In this document: positions 33,680 through 41,669 of the stretch, piece by piece | Position numbering within the stretch: position 1 is the stretch's first letter | Layout: every line of letters begins with the position of its first letter | Assembly: GCF_001650025.1 (NCBI RefSeq) | Contig: NZ_LVVY01000061.1 | Location: 1-62,469, forward strand | DNA from: Devosia elaeis | GTDB lineage: Bacteria > Pseudomonadota > Alphaproteobacteria > Rhizobiales > Devosiaceae | Direction: 5' to 3' | DNA length: 62,469 nucleotides | The notes under the pieces: generated by a model | What the model was told of the DNA's origin: nothing | Seen by the model: only the letters and a program-made list of their open reading frames with translations | The model's database searches: none | Program-made: the position numbers and the translations under genes

Positions 33680-35485
33680 GTGTCCGCCCAATTCCCTCCC
33701 CTCGCCCGCCGCGACTGGCTTTCCCTGCTGCTCGTCTGGGGCCTTGCGGCCGGGGCGCTGCTGCTACGCGGCGCCAATGCCGGCGCCGATGGGCCGCTGT
33801 TCGGGGATACCGACGACGCCATGCGCATGGTGGTGGTGCGCGATTTCCTCGCCGGGCAGGGCTGGCATGACCTGGTCCAGCACCGGCTCAACACGCCCTA
33901 TGGCGTGGAAATCCACTGGTCGCGGCTGATCGATGTGCCGCTGGCGGGCCTCCTCGCCCTGTCGGGCCTGGTCTTCGGCCCCGCCGCCATCGCGGTGACC
34001 GGCACGCTCTGGCCGCTGCTGCTCCTGGCCGTCATGCTCTATCTGTCGGCGCGGGTGACGCTGGACCTGGTGGGCCGCGAGGGCCTGGTGGCCGCTCTGG
34101 TCCTGCCCATTCTCGCTCCCGCCATCCTGGCCGAATTCATGCCCGGCCGGCTCGACCATCACAATGTCATCGTGCTCTTGACCATGGCGGGGCTACTGGC
34201 GGCCCTGCGCGCGCTCCGGCAGCCGCTCTGGGCCTGGCTGGGCGGGCTCATCGCCGCGACGGCCCTGGCCATCGCCATCGAGGCCCTGCCCGGCATCGTC
34301 GCCGCCATCCTGGCCTTCGGCCTGGCCTACGTCGCCGATCCGGCCCGGGCCGCCAATCTGCGCCGCTTCGGGCTCGGCTTCGCTTTTGGCATGGTGGGCC
34401 ATCTCATGCTGGCGCGCCCTCTCGCGCTCTGGTTCGAGGCCGCCTGCGACATGATCTCGCCGGTCTATGTGCTGGCCGGCCTCATGGTGGGCGCGGCCTA
34501 TCTATTGGCTTCGCTCCTGCCCGCGCCGCGCCTGGCCTGGCAACGCCTGGCCCTGCTCGCGATCCTGGGGCTGGCCGCCATCGCCGTTGTCGTCCTGGCC
34601 TATCCGCAATGCCTGGCCGGCCCCTATGCCGAGCTCGATCCCTGGCTGATCGACAATTGGATCGCCGCCATCGTCGAGGCCAAGCCCTGGCACCGCTCGC
34701 TGGGCGAAATTCCCGCCTATGCCGTGGGCGTGGGCGTGCCGGTGCTGATCGGGCTTTTCGCCGGCCTCGCCGCGCTCCGCCTGGAACGGCAAAGCCGGCT
34801 CGAATGGCTGATCCTCCTGGTCTTCATCGCCGCCACGGCGCTGATCATGCTGGCGCAGGTGCGCGGGGCGCGGCTGGCCGTGCTGCCCGCCGTGCCCGCC
34901 GCCGCCTGGCTCATCGCCCGGGCCCGGCAGGCCTATCTCGCGCGCCGCGGGGCCGGGGAGATCGCCGCCCTGCTCGGGGCCTGGCTCGCCTCGGCGGGCA
35001 TCGTGCTCATGCTGGGCACCGGCGCGGTCCTGGCGCTGCTGCCCCAGCCATCGGCCACCGGCGCCCGCGCCGCCGATATATCGAGCGGGCGCGCCGCCTG
35101 CCTTGCCCCTGCTGCCTATGTGGATTTGCGCGGCCTGCCGCCCGAGCGCATCATGGCGCCGATCGACCTGGGCTCGCATATCCTGCTCGAAACCGGCCAT
35201 GCCGTGGTCTCGGCGCCCTATCATCGCAACGAGGCGGGCCTGCTCGACACGTTCCGCTTCTTCAACCGCCCCGCCGAGGGGGCCCGCGCCATCGCCGCCG
35301 CGCGGGGGCTGGGCCTCGTGGTCACCTGCCCGGCCTTGCCGGAAATGCAGGGCCCGGCCCGCGCCGAGCCGGGCACGCTGCTCAATCTCCTGGCCGAAGG
35401 CGATCCGCCCGACTGGCTGGCCGACGTTTCCCTGGACGGCCCGCTCAAAATCTATGCCGTCCTGCCCCCGAACCTCGCGCCCTAG
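33680..35485 (+). CDS. Polytopic GT-C-like membrane protein
   Basis: The 601-residue product has a short N-terminus and about 11-12 hydrophobic segments up to residue 450, then a soluble periplasmic C-terminal domain. The first large loop carries GDTDDAMRMVVVRDF and HRLNTPYGVEIHWSRL, the position of the catalytic Asp pair in STT3/PMT-type GT-C glycosyltransferases. That suggests a polyprenyl-linked sugar transferase, by analogy only. I chose GTG at 33680 with an AGAGG site; the longer frame runs through repeats. It converges on the next gene with a 4-bp overlap. Confidence 0.72.
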   Translation: MSAQFPPLARRDWLSLLLVWGLAAGALLLRGANAGADGPLFGDTDDAMRMVVVRDFLAGQGWHDLVQHRLNTPYGVEIHWSRLIDVPLAGLLALSGLVFGPAAIAVTGTLWPLLLLAVMLYLSARVTLDLVGREGLVAALVLPILAPAILAEFMPGRLDHHNVIVLLTMAGLLAALRALRQPLWAWLGGLIAATALAIAIEALPGIVAAILAFGLAYVADPARAANLRRFGLGFAFGMVGHLMLARPLALWFEAACDMISPVYVLAGLMVGAAYLLASLLPAPRLAWQRLALLAILGLAAIAVVVLAYPQCLAGPYAELDPWLIDNWIAAIVEAKPWHRSLGEIPAYAVGVGVPVLIGLFAGLAALRLERQSRLEWLILLVFIAATALIMLAQVRGARLAVLPAVPAAAWLIARARQAYLARRGAGEIAALLGAWLASAGIVLMLGTGAVLALLPQPSATGARAADISSGRAACLAPAAYVDLRGLPPERIMAPIDLGSHILLETGHAVVSAPYHRNEAGLLDTFRFFNRPAEGARAIAAARGLGLVVTCPALPEMQGPARAEPGTLLNLLAEGDPPDWLADVSLDGPLKIYAVLPPNLAP

Positions 35486-35844
35486 TCCAGGCCCAGCGCC
35501 GTCCGGGCCTTGCGGCTCAGCCTTTGCGCCACGAGGCCATGGGCGGCCACGATATAGGCACGAACCTCGGCATCATCGAGCGGGCTCAGATGGGAAATCG
35601 CCACCCAGCCGGCGCGGGCGAAATAGGGCGCGGGCCGGATGCCGGGCACATCCGTCATCAGCTCGAACGCCATGTCCGACACCTTGAGCCAGACCTCGCC
35701 GGGATCGCGATCGAGCAGGCAGAAGATCCGGCCGCCGACCTTGGCCACCGAATCATCGCGCCATTGCCGCACCAGGGTCGCGGCCGGCAGGCCGAGCACG
35801 AAGGCCTCGAAGGCCGGACGATGCATTATGGGCAGATGGGGCAT
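35482..35844 (-). CDS. YjbR/MmcQ-family (DUF419) protein
   Basis: The 120-residue protein has the YjbR fold signature: AFEAFVLGLPAATLVRQW, then VGGRIFCLLDRDPGEVWLKVS and a C-terminal helix AYIVAAHGLVAQRL. Members are small DNA-binding-like domain proteins of uncertain role. I prefer the ATG at 35844 to a TTG two codons earlier. Its stop overlaps that of the convergent GT-C-like gene. Confidence 0.88.
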   Translation of the reverse strand: MPHLPIMHRPAFEAFVLGLPAATLVRQWRDDSVAKVGGRIFCLLDRDPGEVWLKVSDMAFELMTDVPGIRPAPYFARAGWVAISHLSPLDDAEVRAYIVAAHGLVAQRLSRKARTALGLD

Positions 35845-35869
35845 GGTCAAGGTTAACAGTCTGCTGACG

Positions 35870-35904
35870 AAAAGGCGCCGCGGGTGACGATCCGCGACGC
35901 CTTT
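35870..35904 (-). terminator. Probable terminator of msrA
   Basis: AAAGGCG/CGCCTTT and CGCGG/CCGCG form a 12-bp stem with one mismatch and an 8-nt loop. TTTT follows on the minus strand. It lies 41 bp past the msrA stop. Confidence 0.55.
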
Positions 35905-35945
35905 GTTGACATTGTTTTACTTGCCGGGCCAGCGGCCAATATTGT

Positions 35946-36602
35946 CTAGCCGGCGGCGACGCCCAGCCCGATCGGGCAGCTCACCCCGGTGCCCGCCAGC
36001 CCGCAATAGCCATTGGGGTTCTTGGCCAGATATTGCTGGTGATAGGTCTCGGCATAATAGAAGGGGCCGGCCGGCGCGATCTCGGTGGTGATCGGACCCA
36101 GGCCCCGCTGGCGCAGGGCCGCGCCATAGGCCTCGCGGCTTTTCTCAACGATTTCAGCCTGTTGCGGCGTGGTCGTATAGATGGCCGAGCGATATTGCGT
36201 GCCCATATCATTGCCCTGCCGCATGCCCTGGGTGGGGTCGTGCTCCTCCCAGAAGGTCTTGAGCAGGGTTTCGAGGCTGACCTTGGCCGGGTCGTAGACC
36301 ACCTTGACCGCCTCGGTATGCCCGGTGAGGCCAGAACAGGTTTCCTCATAGCTGGGATTGGGCGTGTGCCCGCCCTGATAGCCCACCGCGGTGACGATCA
36401 CCCCCGGCAATTGCCAGAACAGCCGTTCGGCGCCCCAGAAGCAGCCGAGGCCGAAATAGATAGTCTCGGCCCCTTCGGGATAAGGGCCCTTGAGCGGGGC
36501 GCCATTGACGAAGTGATTGGGCGCAATGGACATTTCCTCGGCGCGGCCGGGCAGCGCCTCGGCGGCATCGGGGAGGGTCATCGGCTTTTGACGGAAGAAC
36601 AT
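35946..36602 (-). CDS. msrA: Peptide methionine-(S)-sulfoxide reductase MsrA
   Basis: The 218-residue protein repairs oxidised methionine. The catalytic motif GCFWGAE is at about residue 53, and [27 protein letters not shown] follows, with the resolving Cys probably near the C-terminus (GVSCPIG or YCGLAG). The extra N-terminal 40 residues are common in alphaproteobacterial MsrA. It ends in a hairpin and stands alone. Confidence 0.95.
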   Translation of the reverse strand: MFFRQKPMTLPDAAEALPGRAEEMSIAPNHFVNGAPLKGPYPEGAETIYFGLGCFWGAERLFWQLPGVIVTAVGYQGGHTPNPSYEETCSGLTGHTEAVKVVYDPAKVSLETLLKTFWEEHDPTQGMRQGNDMGTQYRSAIYTTTPQQAEIVEKSREAYGAALRQRGLGPITTEIAPAGPFYYAETYHQQYLAKNPNGYCGLAGTGVSCPIGLGVAAG

Positions 36603-36656
36603 CTGATGCTCCTTTCGATCCCTATATGGGGATGCAGCCGGCCTTTTTGCAGGTGG

Positions 36657-36980
36657 CTAGATCTGTTCGTGCCGCAGGAAGCGCTCGCGGCGCGGCCGGC
36701 GGCCCGCCAGCGCCAGGATCACGCCCGGCACGGCGAAGACGGCGAAGGCCGGATAGGTCAGCACGGCCTGGAGCACCACATGCAGCAGATCGGCGAAGAA
36801 CCGGCTTTCGAAAAAGGCATCGACGGCCTCGAGACTGGCCGGATGCAATTGAGTCCAGGCTTGTCCGAAGCCGGTAAAGACCAGGGCATTGGCCGCCAAG
36901 GACTTGGTGCCGTCCACGACAAGAAAAACCAGCGCAATGCCGATCAGCCAGGTGCCCAATAGTCTAAAGACAAGCCGCAT
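36657..36980 (-). CDS. Conserved small membrane protein, two helices
   Basis: The 107-residue protein has hydrophobic segments at residues 4-24 and 66-92, with a soluble stretch between them (LHPASLEAVDAFFESRFF) and a basic C-terminal tail (GRRPRRERFLRHEQI). I recall similar proteins across Hyphomicrobiales, none with known function. The ATG at 36980 gives an N-terminal anchor. It lies just before the tRNA-Ser gene on the opposite strand. Confidence 0.75.
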   Translation of the reverse strand: MRLVFRLLGTWLIGIALVFLVVDGTKSLAANALVFTGFGQAWTQLHPASLEAVDAFFESRFFADLLHVVLQAVLTYPAFAVFAVPGVILALAGRRPRRERFLRHEQI

Positions 36981-37207
36981 GAACTTTCCCTGTGCTTGTC
37001 AGAACCAATGCAAAGCCCCCCGGCACCCCGCCCTTCTGCCACGCCCAAACCATGCCCCACAAGATGGGATTTGCAGGCGGGAAAAACAATTGCGCTGTCG
37101 CCAAAGTGATCCCTTGCGCCCGCAACGATCATGGGTATATTGCGCCTCGCTCGCAACGGCCCGAACGGGTTGCGGTTCCGGTATTATATGCTGGACAGGC
37201 GCGATGC

Positions 37208-37297
37208 GGAGAGATGGCCGAGTGGTCGAAGGCGCACGCCTGGAAAGTGTGTAGGCGGGGAACCGTCTCGAGGGTTCGAATCCCTCTCTCTCCGCCA
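37208..37297 (+). tRNA. tRNA-Ser (anticodon GGA)
   Basis: The 90-nt class II tRNA has an acceptor stem GGAGAGA (37208-37214) pairing with TCTCTCC (37287-37293), discriminator G and encoded CCA (37295-37297). The anticodon loop CTGGAAA gives GGA, the T-arm loop is GGGTTCGAATCCC, and a long variable arm is present. It may be an integration site because gene content and repeat density change just past it. Confidence 0.96.
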
Positions 37298-37550
37298 TTC
37301 CCAAGCCATTGAAATTTCTAAGGCATGATCGAACAGCGGATTCCGTCACAGGATTCCGCCCGCCGATATGTGCGGTGCTTTTGACGTCTGGGGCAACAAT
37401 GTCGGGGTCGGCGCAACCGGCCACTTCTCGCGAGGTGGCGTTCACTGGCGACGCAACCAAGCCACGCCCACTCAACCACATCCTGGATTGCCGATTGCAA
37501 CGGACCATCGGCTCGACAGTTTACCGGAGGGCGCTTCAGAGGAGGCAGAT

Positions 37551-37811
37551 ATGACCGATCTGGATTTGACTGTAGACGAGATGGAGACCTTGGCTCGCTT
37601 CCAGTCCCTGGATCAGCCCGAGGAGGTGGACCCCCGGCATTTCGCAAAGCTGCTTTCACTGGCTCTTGTCGAGCAGAAGGAGGACGGACCTGAACTCACC
37701 TCGTCCGGCCTGGAGCTCCTGCGATCACGGGCGGCCGATGCGGAACTGGATAAGCAGCTGGAGCAGACTTTTCCTGCCAGCGATCCACCCAAGATCACCA
37801 GGAACGTCTAG
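37551..37811 (+). CDS. Hypothetical small protein
   Basis: The 86-residue acidic product starts MTDLDLTVDEMETLARFQSL and ends TFPASDPPKITRNV. The C-terminal LEQTFPASDPP motif is a recurring ending of short, uncharacterised alphaproteobacterial proteins. The ATG at 37551 follows a strong GGAGG site; the longer frame upstream lacks one. It converges on the histidine kinase gene. Confidence 0.7.
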   Translation: MTDLDLTVDEMETLARFQSLDQPEEVDPRHFAKLLSLALVEQKEDGPELTSSGLELLRSRAADAELDKQLEQTFPASDPPKITRNV

Positions 37812-37853
37812 CGTCGAACGTGTCGATCGGTCCGGCCGGCGCTTCCCGCCCAC

Positions 37854-38915
37854 CTAACCGATTTTTCCCAGACTCCATGGGGAAGGCTCCGTCGCACCGA
37901 CCGGGCCGCCTTGGCCAAAAACCTCAGAAGCGGGAGCGGTCAGGGTCCAAGCCAGGCGGCCGTTCTCGCGCACGAGCGTGGCCTTGCCGTTCAGACTTAA
38001 TGGCACGACCCGCTCTAGAACAACGCTGCCAAATCCGCGACGCGGCGGCGCCTCCTTTTCATTCGCGCCCACAATCTCGGGAAAGATTTCTTCCCAGGTC
38101 AGCACAAGGTTCTTGCTACCGGCTTCATCGGGTCGCGTTTCCCAATGCACGTTCACCCGCCCACCTTGCGCCGAGAGCGCGCCATACTTTGTCGCATTCG
38201 TTCCGAGCTCATGCATCGCCATGCCGAGGTTCTGGACGGCATTGGGCTGCAACATGACGAGGGGACCGGACAGATTGATCTGTTCGGGATTGCCGAAGAT
38301 GCTCAGGTGCTCCTGAACGACTTCGAACAAGCCGGCACCCGTCCAATCCGTGTTCACCAGCAAATCGTGTGAGCGCGAGAGCGCCATGATACGGTCTCGG
38401 ACATGCGCTTCGAACTCCTCGGTGGATCGCGCTCGATTGCTCGTCTCGCGGATGATCGAGAGGATCACCGCGAACTGGTTCTTCACCCGATGATTGACTT
38501 CCCGGAGTAACAAACGGATTCGCTGTTCCGCATCGCGGGCAGCGCTGATATCCCGGGCGATTTTGGACGCCCCGACTATCTCCCCGTCATTGTCCCTGAT
38601 CGGTGAGACCGTCAGCGATACAGCGATCTGAGTGCCGTCCTTTTTGAGGCGAATGGTATCGTAACTATCGATGCGCTCGCCGGCGCGGATGCGAGCTATG
38701 ATGTCTTCTTCCTCGCTCGCCAGATGCGGCGGTATCAGCATCCGGATGGATTGGCCTATCGCCTCCTCAGCGGTGTACCCGAACAAGCGCTCGGCACCCG
38801 CATTCCAAGTCTGGATAACGCTGTTCAAATCCTTGCTGACAATCGCATCGAAGGAATTGTCGACGATGGCTGCCAGGCGAGCAGCGACGAGATCGGAGCT
38901 TGTCAAAAGCACCAT
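37854..38915 (-). CDS. PAS-domain HWE-family histidine kinase
   Basis: The 353-residue soluble kinase has an N-terminal PAS domain (residues 12-125: FDAIVSKDLNSVIQTWNAGAERLFGYTAEEAIG, then PIRDNDGEIVGASKIARDI). Next comes an HWE/HisKA_2 block with the phospho-acceptor His in LLREVNHRVKNQFAVI (about residue 142), an N-box HELGTNATKYGAL and the WxE motif in LVLTWEE. No membrane segment or receiver domain is seen, and no response regulator is adjacent. The PAS lacks the NCRFLQ Cys of LOV domains, so it is not a light sensor of that kind. A GAGGA site precedes the ATG. Confidence 0.9.
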   Translation of the reverse strand: MVLLTSSDLVAARLAAIVDNSFDAIVSKDLNSVIQTWNAGAERLFGYTAEEAIGQSIRMLIPPHLASEEEDIIARIRAGERIDSYDTIRLKKDGTQIAVSLTVSPIRDNDGEIVGASKIARDISAARDAEQRIRLLLREVNHRVKNQFAVILSIIRETSNRARSTEEFEAHVRDRIMALSRSHDLLVNTDWTGAGLFEVVQEHLSIFGNPEQINLSGPLVMLQPNAVQNLGMAMHELGTNATKYGALSAQGGRVNVHWETRPDEAGSKNLVLTWEEIFPEIVGANEKEAPPRRGFGSVVLERVVPLSLNGKATLVRENGRLAWTLTAPASEVFGQGGPVGATEPSPWSLGKIG

Positions 38916-39348
38916 CTCAAAATCCTCTCATATAACTTCAAATGCGCTTCACGATATTATCGCGCGCCGCAACGCTGACAGACAATAGCACGGGCAAGGG
39001 CTAACCCTTCACATTTCCTGCGGAGACAAGCCGCTTCATTGCCTCTCGATCACTCAACGCTCTAATCCTGTATCTGTTTCGCGACGCCGCAGCGCCTGGA
39101 AAGCTCTGAAATACCCAGACCCGCGTTTTGTCGCCCCACAAGGCGCGGATTAGTTTGGGCTATTGGAGACCCACCATACGCGAGGCGCCAATCCTTCCCA
39201 TCGACGATCCGCTGTTGAAGACGAGGTCCAGGCCGACCGCATGTTCATGGTGATGTCAGGCGCCACCGAATTCGAGTTCAGCCAAAACCGGGTCGCCAAT
39301 TGGCGAAGGGGCCCATAGATCGGCATGGCCAATAGCAGGGAGCCTGGC
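38916..39348. other. Gene-free stretch without recognisable feature
   Basis: This 433-bp gap lies between divergent genes, the kinase (start 38915) and the SDR (start 39349). It must hold both promoters. I see no repeat, RNA or clear palindrome. Confidence 0.6.
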
Positions 39349-40110
39349 ATGGAACTTGAAAAGAAAAACATCATCATCACGGGCGCGAGCAGCGGTATCG
39401 GGGCGGCGGCGGCACGGCTTTTCGCCCGCGAAGGCGCCAATGTCATCCTGGGAGCGCGGCGGCGGCATGAACTCACGATCCTCGCCGATGAAATCAATCA
39501 GGACAATGGTGGGCGCGCCGCCCTATTGAGCGGCGATGTCTCCGACCCGTCTTATGCTTCGTCCCTGGTCGAGCTGGCCGAGCAAGAATTCGGCGGGCTG
39601 GATGGCGCGTTCAACAATGCCGGCATAGTCGGCCAAATGACGCCGGTCACCTCGATGACGATCGAGAATTGGAACTCGGTTGTCGCCGTGAATCTTACAG
39701 CCGCATTCCACGCCGCCCAGGCACAGATACCGGCACTCCAGAAGCGCGGTGGTGGCGCGATCGTGTTCACATCGTCTTTCGTCGGCTTCAGCAATGGCGG
39801 CCTGCCCGGCATGAGCGCCTATGCGGCGACCAAGGCCGGCATGAACGGATTTGTGCAGTCTCTCGCCGCGGAGCATGCCGCCGAAGGCATCCGGGTCAAC
39901 TCACTTCTCCCCGGCGGCACCATCACCCCTGCCGGAGGCGAAGGGAACAGGGAAGTGCTTGCCTTTGTGTCAGGCCTACACCCGATAAAGCGCATGGCTG
40001 AACCGACAGAGATAGCTCAGGCGGCGTTGTTCATGCTTTCCGATCGCGCTGGCTTTATGACCGGCTCCCCGATGGTGGTGGACGGCGGTATGTCCGTTCG
40101 ATTGCTCTGA
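39349..40110 (+). CDS. Short-chain dehydrogenase/reductase
   Basis: The 253-residue classical SDR has NAD(P)-binding TGASSGIGAAAARLF, NNAG in DGAFNNAGIVG, catalytic Ser in VFTSSFVGFS and the YAATKAG Tyr-Lys pair. The tail GFMTGSPMVVDGGMS is typical of the family. Substrate is unknown. I use the ATG at 39349 with an AGGGAG site; 39325 is an alternative with an 8-residue extension. It stands alone. Confidence 0.88.
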   Translation: MELEKKNIIITGASSGIGAAAARLFAREGANVILGARRRHELTILADEINQDNGGRAALLSGDVSDPSYASSLVELAEQEFGGLDGAFNNAGIVGQMTPVTSMTIENWNSVVAVNLTAAFHAAQAQIPALQKRGGGAIVFTSSFVGFSNGGLPGMSAYAATKAGMNGFVQSLAAEHAAEGIRVNSLLPGGTITPAGGEGNREVLAFVSGLHPIKRMAEPTEIAQAALFMLSDRAGFMTGSPMVVDGGMSVRLL

Positions 40111-40269
40111 CGACCAGGACGGAACGGTCCGCTCTGTCGGCCCCAATTCCGCGATCACCAGCTTGGGGCTGACCGACTCTCCACAATAGTCAGACGCGCA
40201 ACGCGTACGGGCCCGGGCGCTATCGGGGCGCACCAAGCGCGCAATCGCGCCAACCCTTCCAACACTTAG

Positions 40270-40280
40270 TTGTCTGATAG
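40270..40280. promoter_or_regulatory. GntR-like motif upstream of SGNH pair
   Basis: TTGTCTGATAG has the T-GT-N3-A layout of FadR-group operators. It lies 63 bp before the ATG of the first SGNH gene and agrees at 9 of 11 positions with the reverse complement of the kdgD-promoter site (50139). Confidence 0.5.
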
Positions 40281-40343
40281 ATCTATAATTCAGTCGACCG
40301 CAATGTGTTAGTTTGGTAGCGAGATGCCAGTTGGAGGTGACGC

Positions 40344-40973
40344 ATGCAGGAAGTCCTCGTTTTTGGTGATAGTTTAACTTGGGGCGCGGATCCTCAAACA
40401 GGAGCCCGCCATCCATACCCTATCCGCTTTCCATCCATCTTGAGTAAGGAGCTGGGCGACAAAGTCTACATCGTGGCTGACGGCCTTGGCGGACGGAACA
40501 CCAGCTTCGACGATTTCTCCGGCCCCTGCGATCGCAACGCGGCGCGGACATTGCCCGTCCTGCTCGGAACGCACCAGCCGCTCGATCTCGTGGTGATCAT
40601 GTTGGGCACCAACGACCTCAAGCCCTATATCTGCGGCCTGGCTTCGGGTGCTGCCGCAGGCATGAAGCGACTGATCCAGATCGTCAAATACTTCCCCTAC
40701 AAGAGCGGGAATATCCCCAAAATTCTCGTCATCGCGCCACCGCCCTGCGTAGCCGGGCCAGGCGGCGCCCCGGCACAAAACCGGTCCATCAGTGAATCGC
40801 AGGCGCTGGCCCCCGCCTACCGCGCCCTTGCCCAGGCCGAGAACGTCGCCTTCTTTGACGCAGGGCAGATCTGTTCCGCATCGCCCATCGATGGCGTCCA
40901 CCTAAGCGCCGAAGACACCGTGGCGCTTGGCAAAGCGCTGTTGCCCGTGGTCAAAGAGCTGCTCGATCAGTGA
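40344..40973 (+). CDS. SGNH/GDSL hydrolase, MsAcT arylesterase-like, copy 1
   Basis: The 209-residue esterase has block I VFGDSLTWGADP (nucleophile Ser10), block III IMLGTNDLKP (Asn) and a C-terminal DGVHLS (Asp-His). Its GLGGRNTSFDD and PKILVIAPPP segments match the Mycobacterium smegmatis arylesterase/acyltransferase MsAcT subfamily. No signal peptide, so it is cytoplasmic. Its stop overlaps the GTG start of copy 2. It may remove acyl groups or open lactones of the substrate handled by the locus (inference). Confidence 0.88.
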   Translation: MQEVLVFGDSLTWGADPQTGARHPYPIRFPSILSKELGDKVYIVADGLGGRNTSFDDFSGPCDRNAARTLPVLLGTHQPLDLVVIMLGTNDLKPYICGLASGAAAGMKRLIQIVKYFPYKSGNIPKILVIAPPPCVAGPGGAPAQNRSISESQALAPAYRALAQAENVAFFDAGQICSASPIDGVHLSAEDTVALGKALLPVVKELLDQ

Positions 40974-41614
40974 CGAAGACCATTCTTGTGGTCGGCGACA
41001 GCCTCACCTGGGGCGCCGACCCCGCGACCAAGCGCCGACACCCGCGGGCATTTCAGTGGCCCCATGTCATGCAGACAGGTCTCGGCGAGGGCGCCGAGGT
41101 CGTGACGGAAGCCCTTTGCGGGCGGACCACGAGTTTTGACGATCACGCCGTTCTGGAAGAGCGCAACGCTGCGCGCTCGCTCCCCATGCTCCTGAGTTCG
41201 CACCAGCCGCTCAGCCTCGTCATTATCATGCTCGGCACCAACGATTTGAAGCCCCATTTATGCGGTTTAGCGCAAGGGGCGCAGGCTGGGTTGAGACGGC
41301 TGGTGCAATTGGTGCGGACGCACCCCTATATCGATGGCGCCGTTCCCAAGATCCTGATCGTTGCCCCGCCGCCGCGCATCCCAACGCCCGCCCGCCCCGA
41401 GGTCAGCGAAGAGACGCTCAACCAGTCGCGGCTCCTGGCGCCGCTTTACCGTTCGGTGGCCGAAACCGAGGCCGTCTGGTTCTTCGATGCCGGAACATCG
41501 TCCATCCCGTCGATGGCAGACGGAGTGCACCTCGACAGGGAGCAGACGCAAGCTCTGGGCCAAACCCTTTCCGTGCATCTACGTAACAAGCTTGCCGAGT
41601 TGTCTGACTATTGA
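40970..41614 (+). CDS. SGNH/GDSL hydrolase, MsAcT arylesterase-like, copy 2
   Basis: The 214-residue protein is a close paralogue of copy 1: VVGDSLTWGADPATKRRHP, TTSFDDHAVLEERNAARSLPMLL, IMLGTNDLKPHLCG, KILIVAPPP and DGVHLD. The start GTG at 40970 overlaps the previous stop (GTGA), so translation is coupled. Retaining two active-site-intact copies suggests heteromer formation or different acyl preferences. The final codons contain a GntR-like motif (41600-41610) that may act as operator for the next gene. Confidence 0.87.
   Translation: MTKTILVVGDSLTWGADPATKRRHPRAFQWPHVMQTGLGEGAEVVTEALCGRTTSFDDHAVLEERNAARSLPMLLSSHQPLSLVIIMLGTNDLKPHLCGLAQGAQAGLRRLVQLVRTHPYIDGAVPKILIVAPPPRIPTPARPEVSEETLNQSRLLAPLYRSVAETEAVWFFDAGTSSIPSMADGVHLDREQTQALGQTLSVHLRNKLAELSDY
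41600..41610. promoter_or_regulatory. GntR-like motif upstream of binding-protein gene
   Basis: TTGTCTGACTA fits the shared motif (near-palindrome TTGTC-T-GACTA). It overlaps the last codons of the second SGNH gene and lies 60 bp before the ATG of the binding protein, so it could be coding coincidence. Confidence 0.35.
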
Positions 41615-41669
41615 CAAAAGCTGTACTATAGCAAATGCTCGACGCCATCAGACTTCTGGGAGGAAACCA

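Noticed and set aside
36992..37312. Open frame containing [16 protein letters not shown]
   Set aside because: This is the usual false protein read from a tRNA-Ser gene (37208-37297).
37208..38000. Integrated prophage or island end right after tRNA-Ser
   Set aside because: No integrase, recombination directionality gene or duplicate tRNA end is visible in the window, so only a boundary hypothesis is kept.
37854..38915. LOV photoreceptor kinase
   Set aside because: The PAS domain has no flavin-binding NCRFLQ-type Cys motif, so only a generic PAS sensor is supported.
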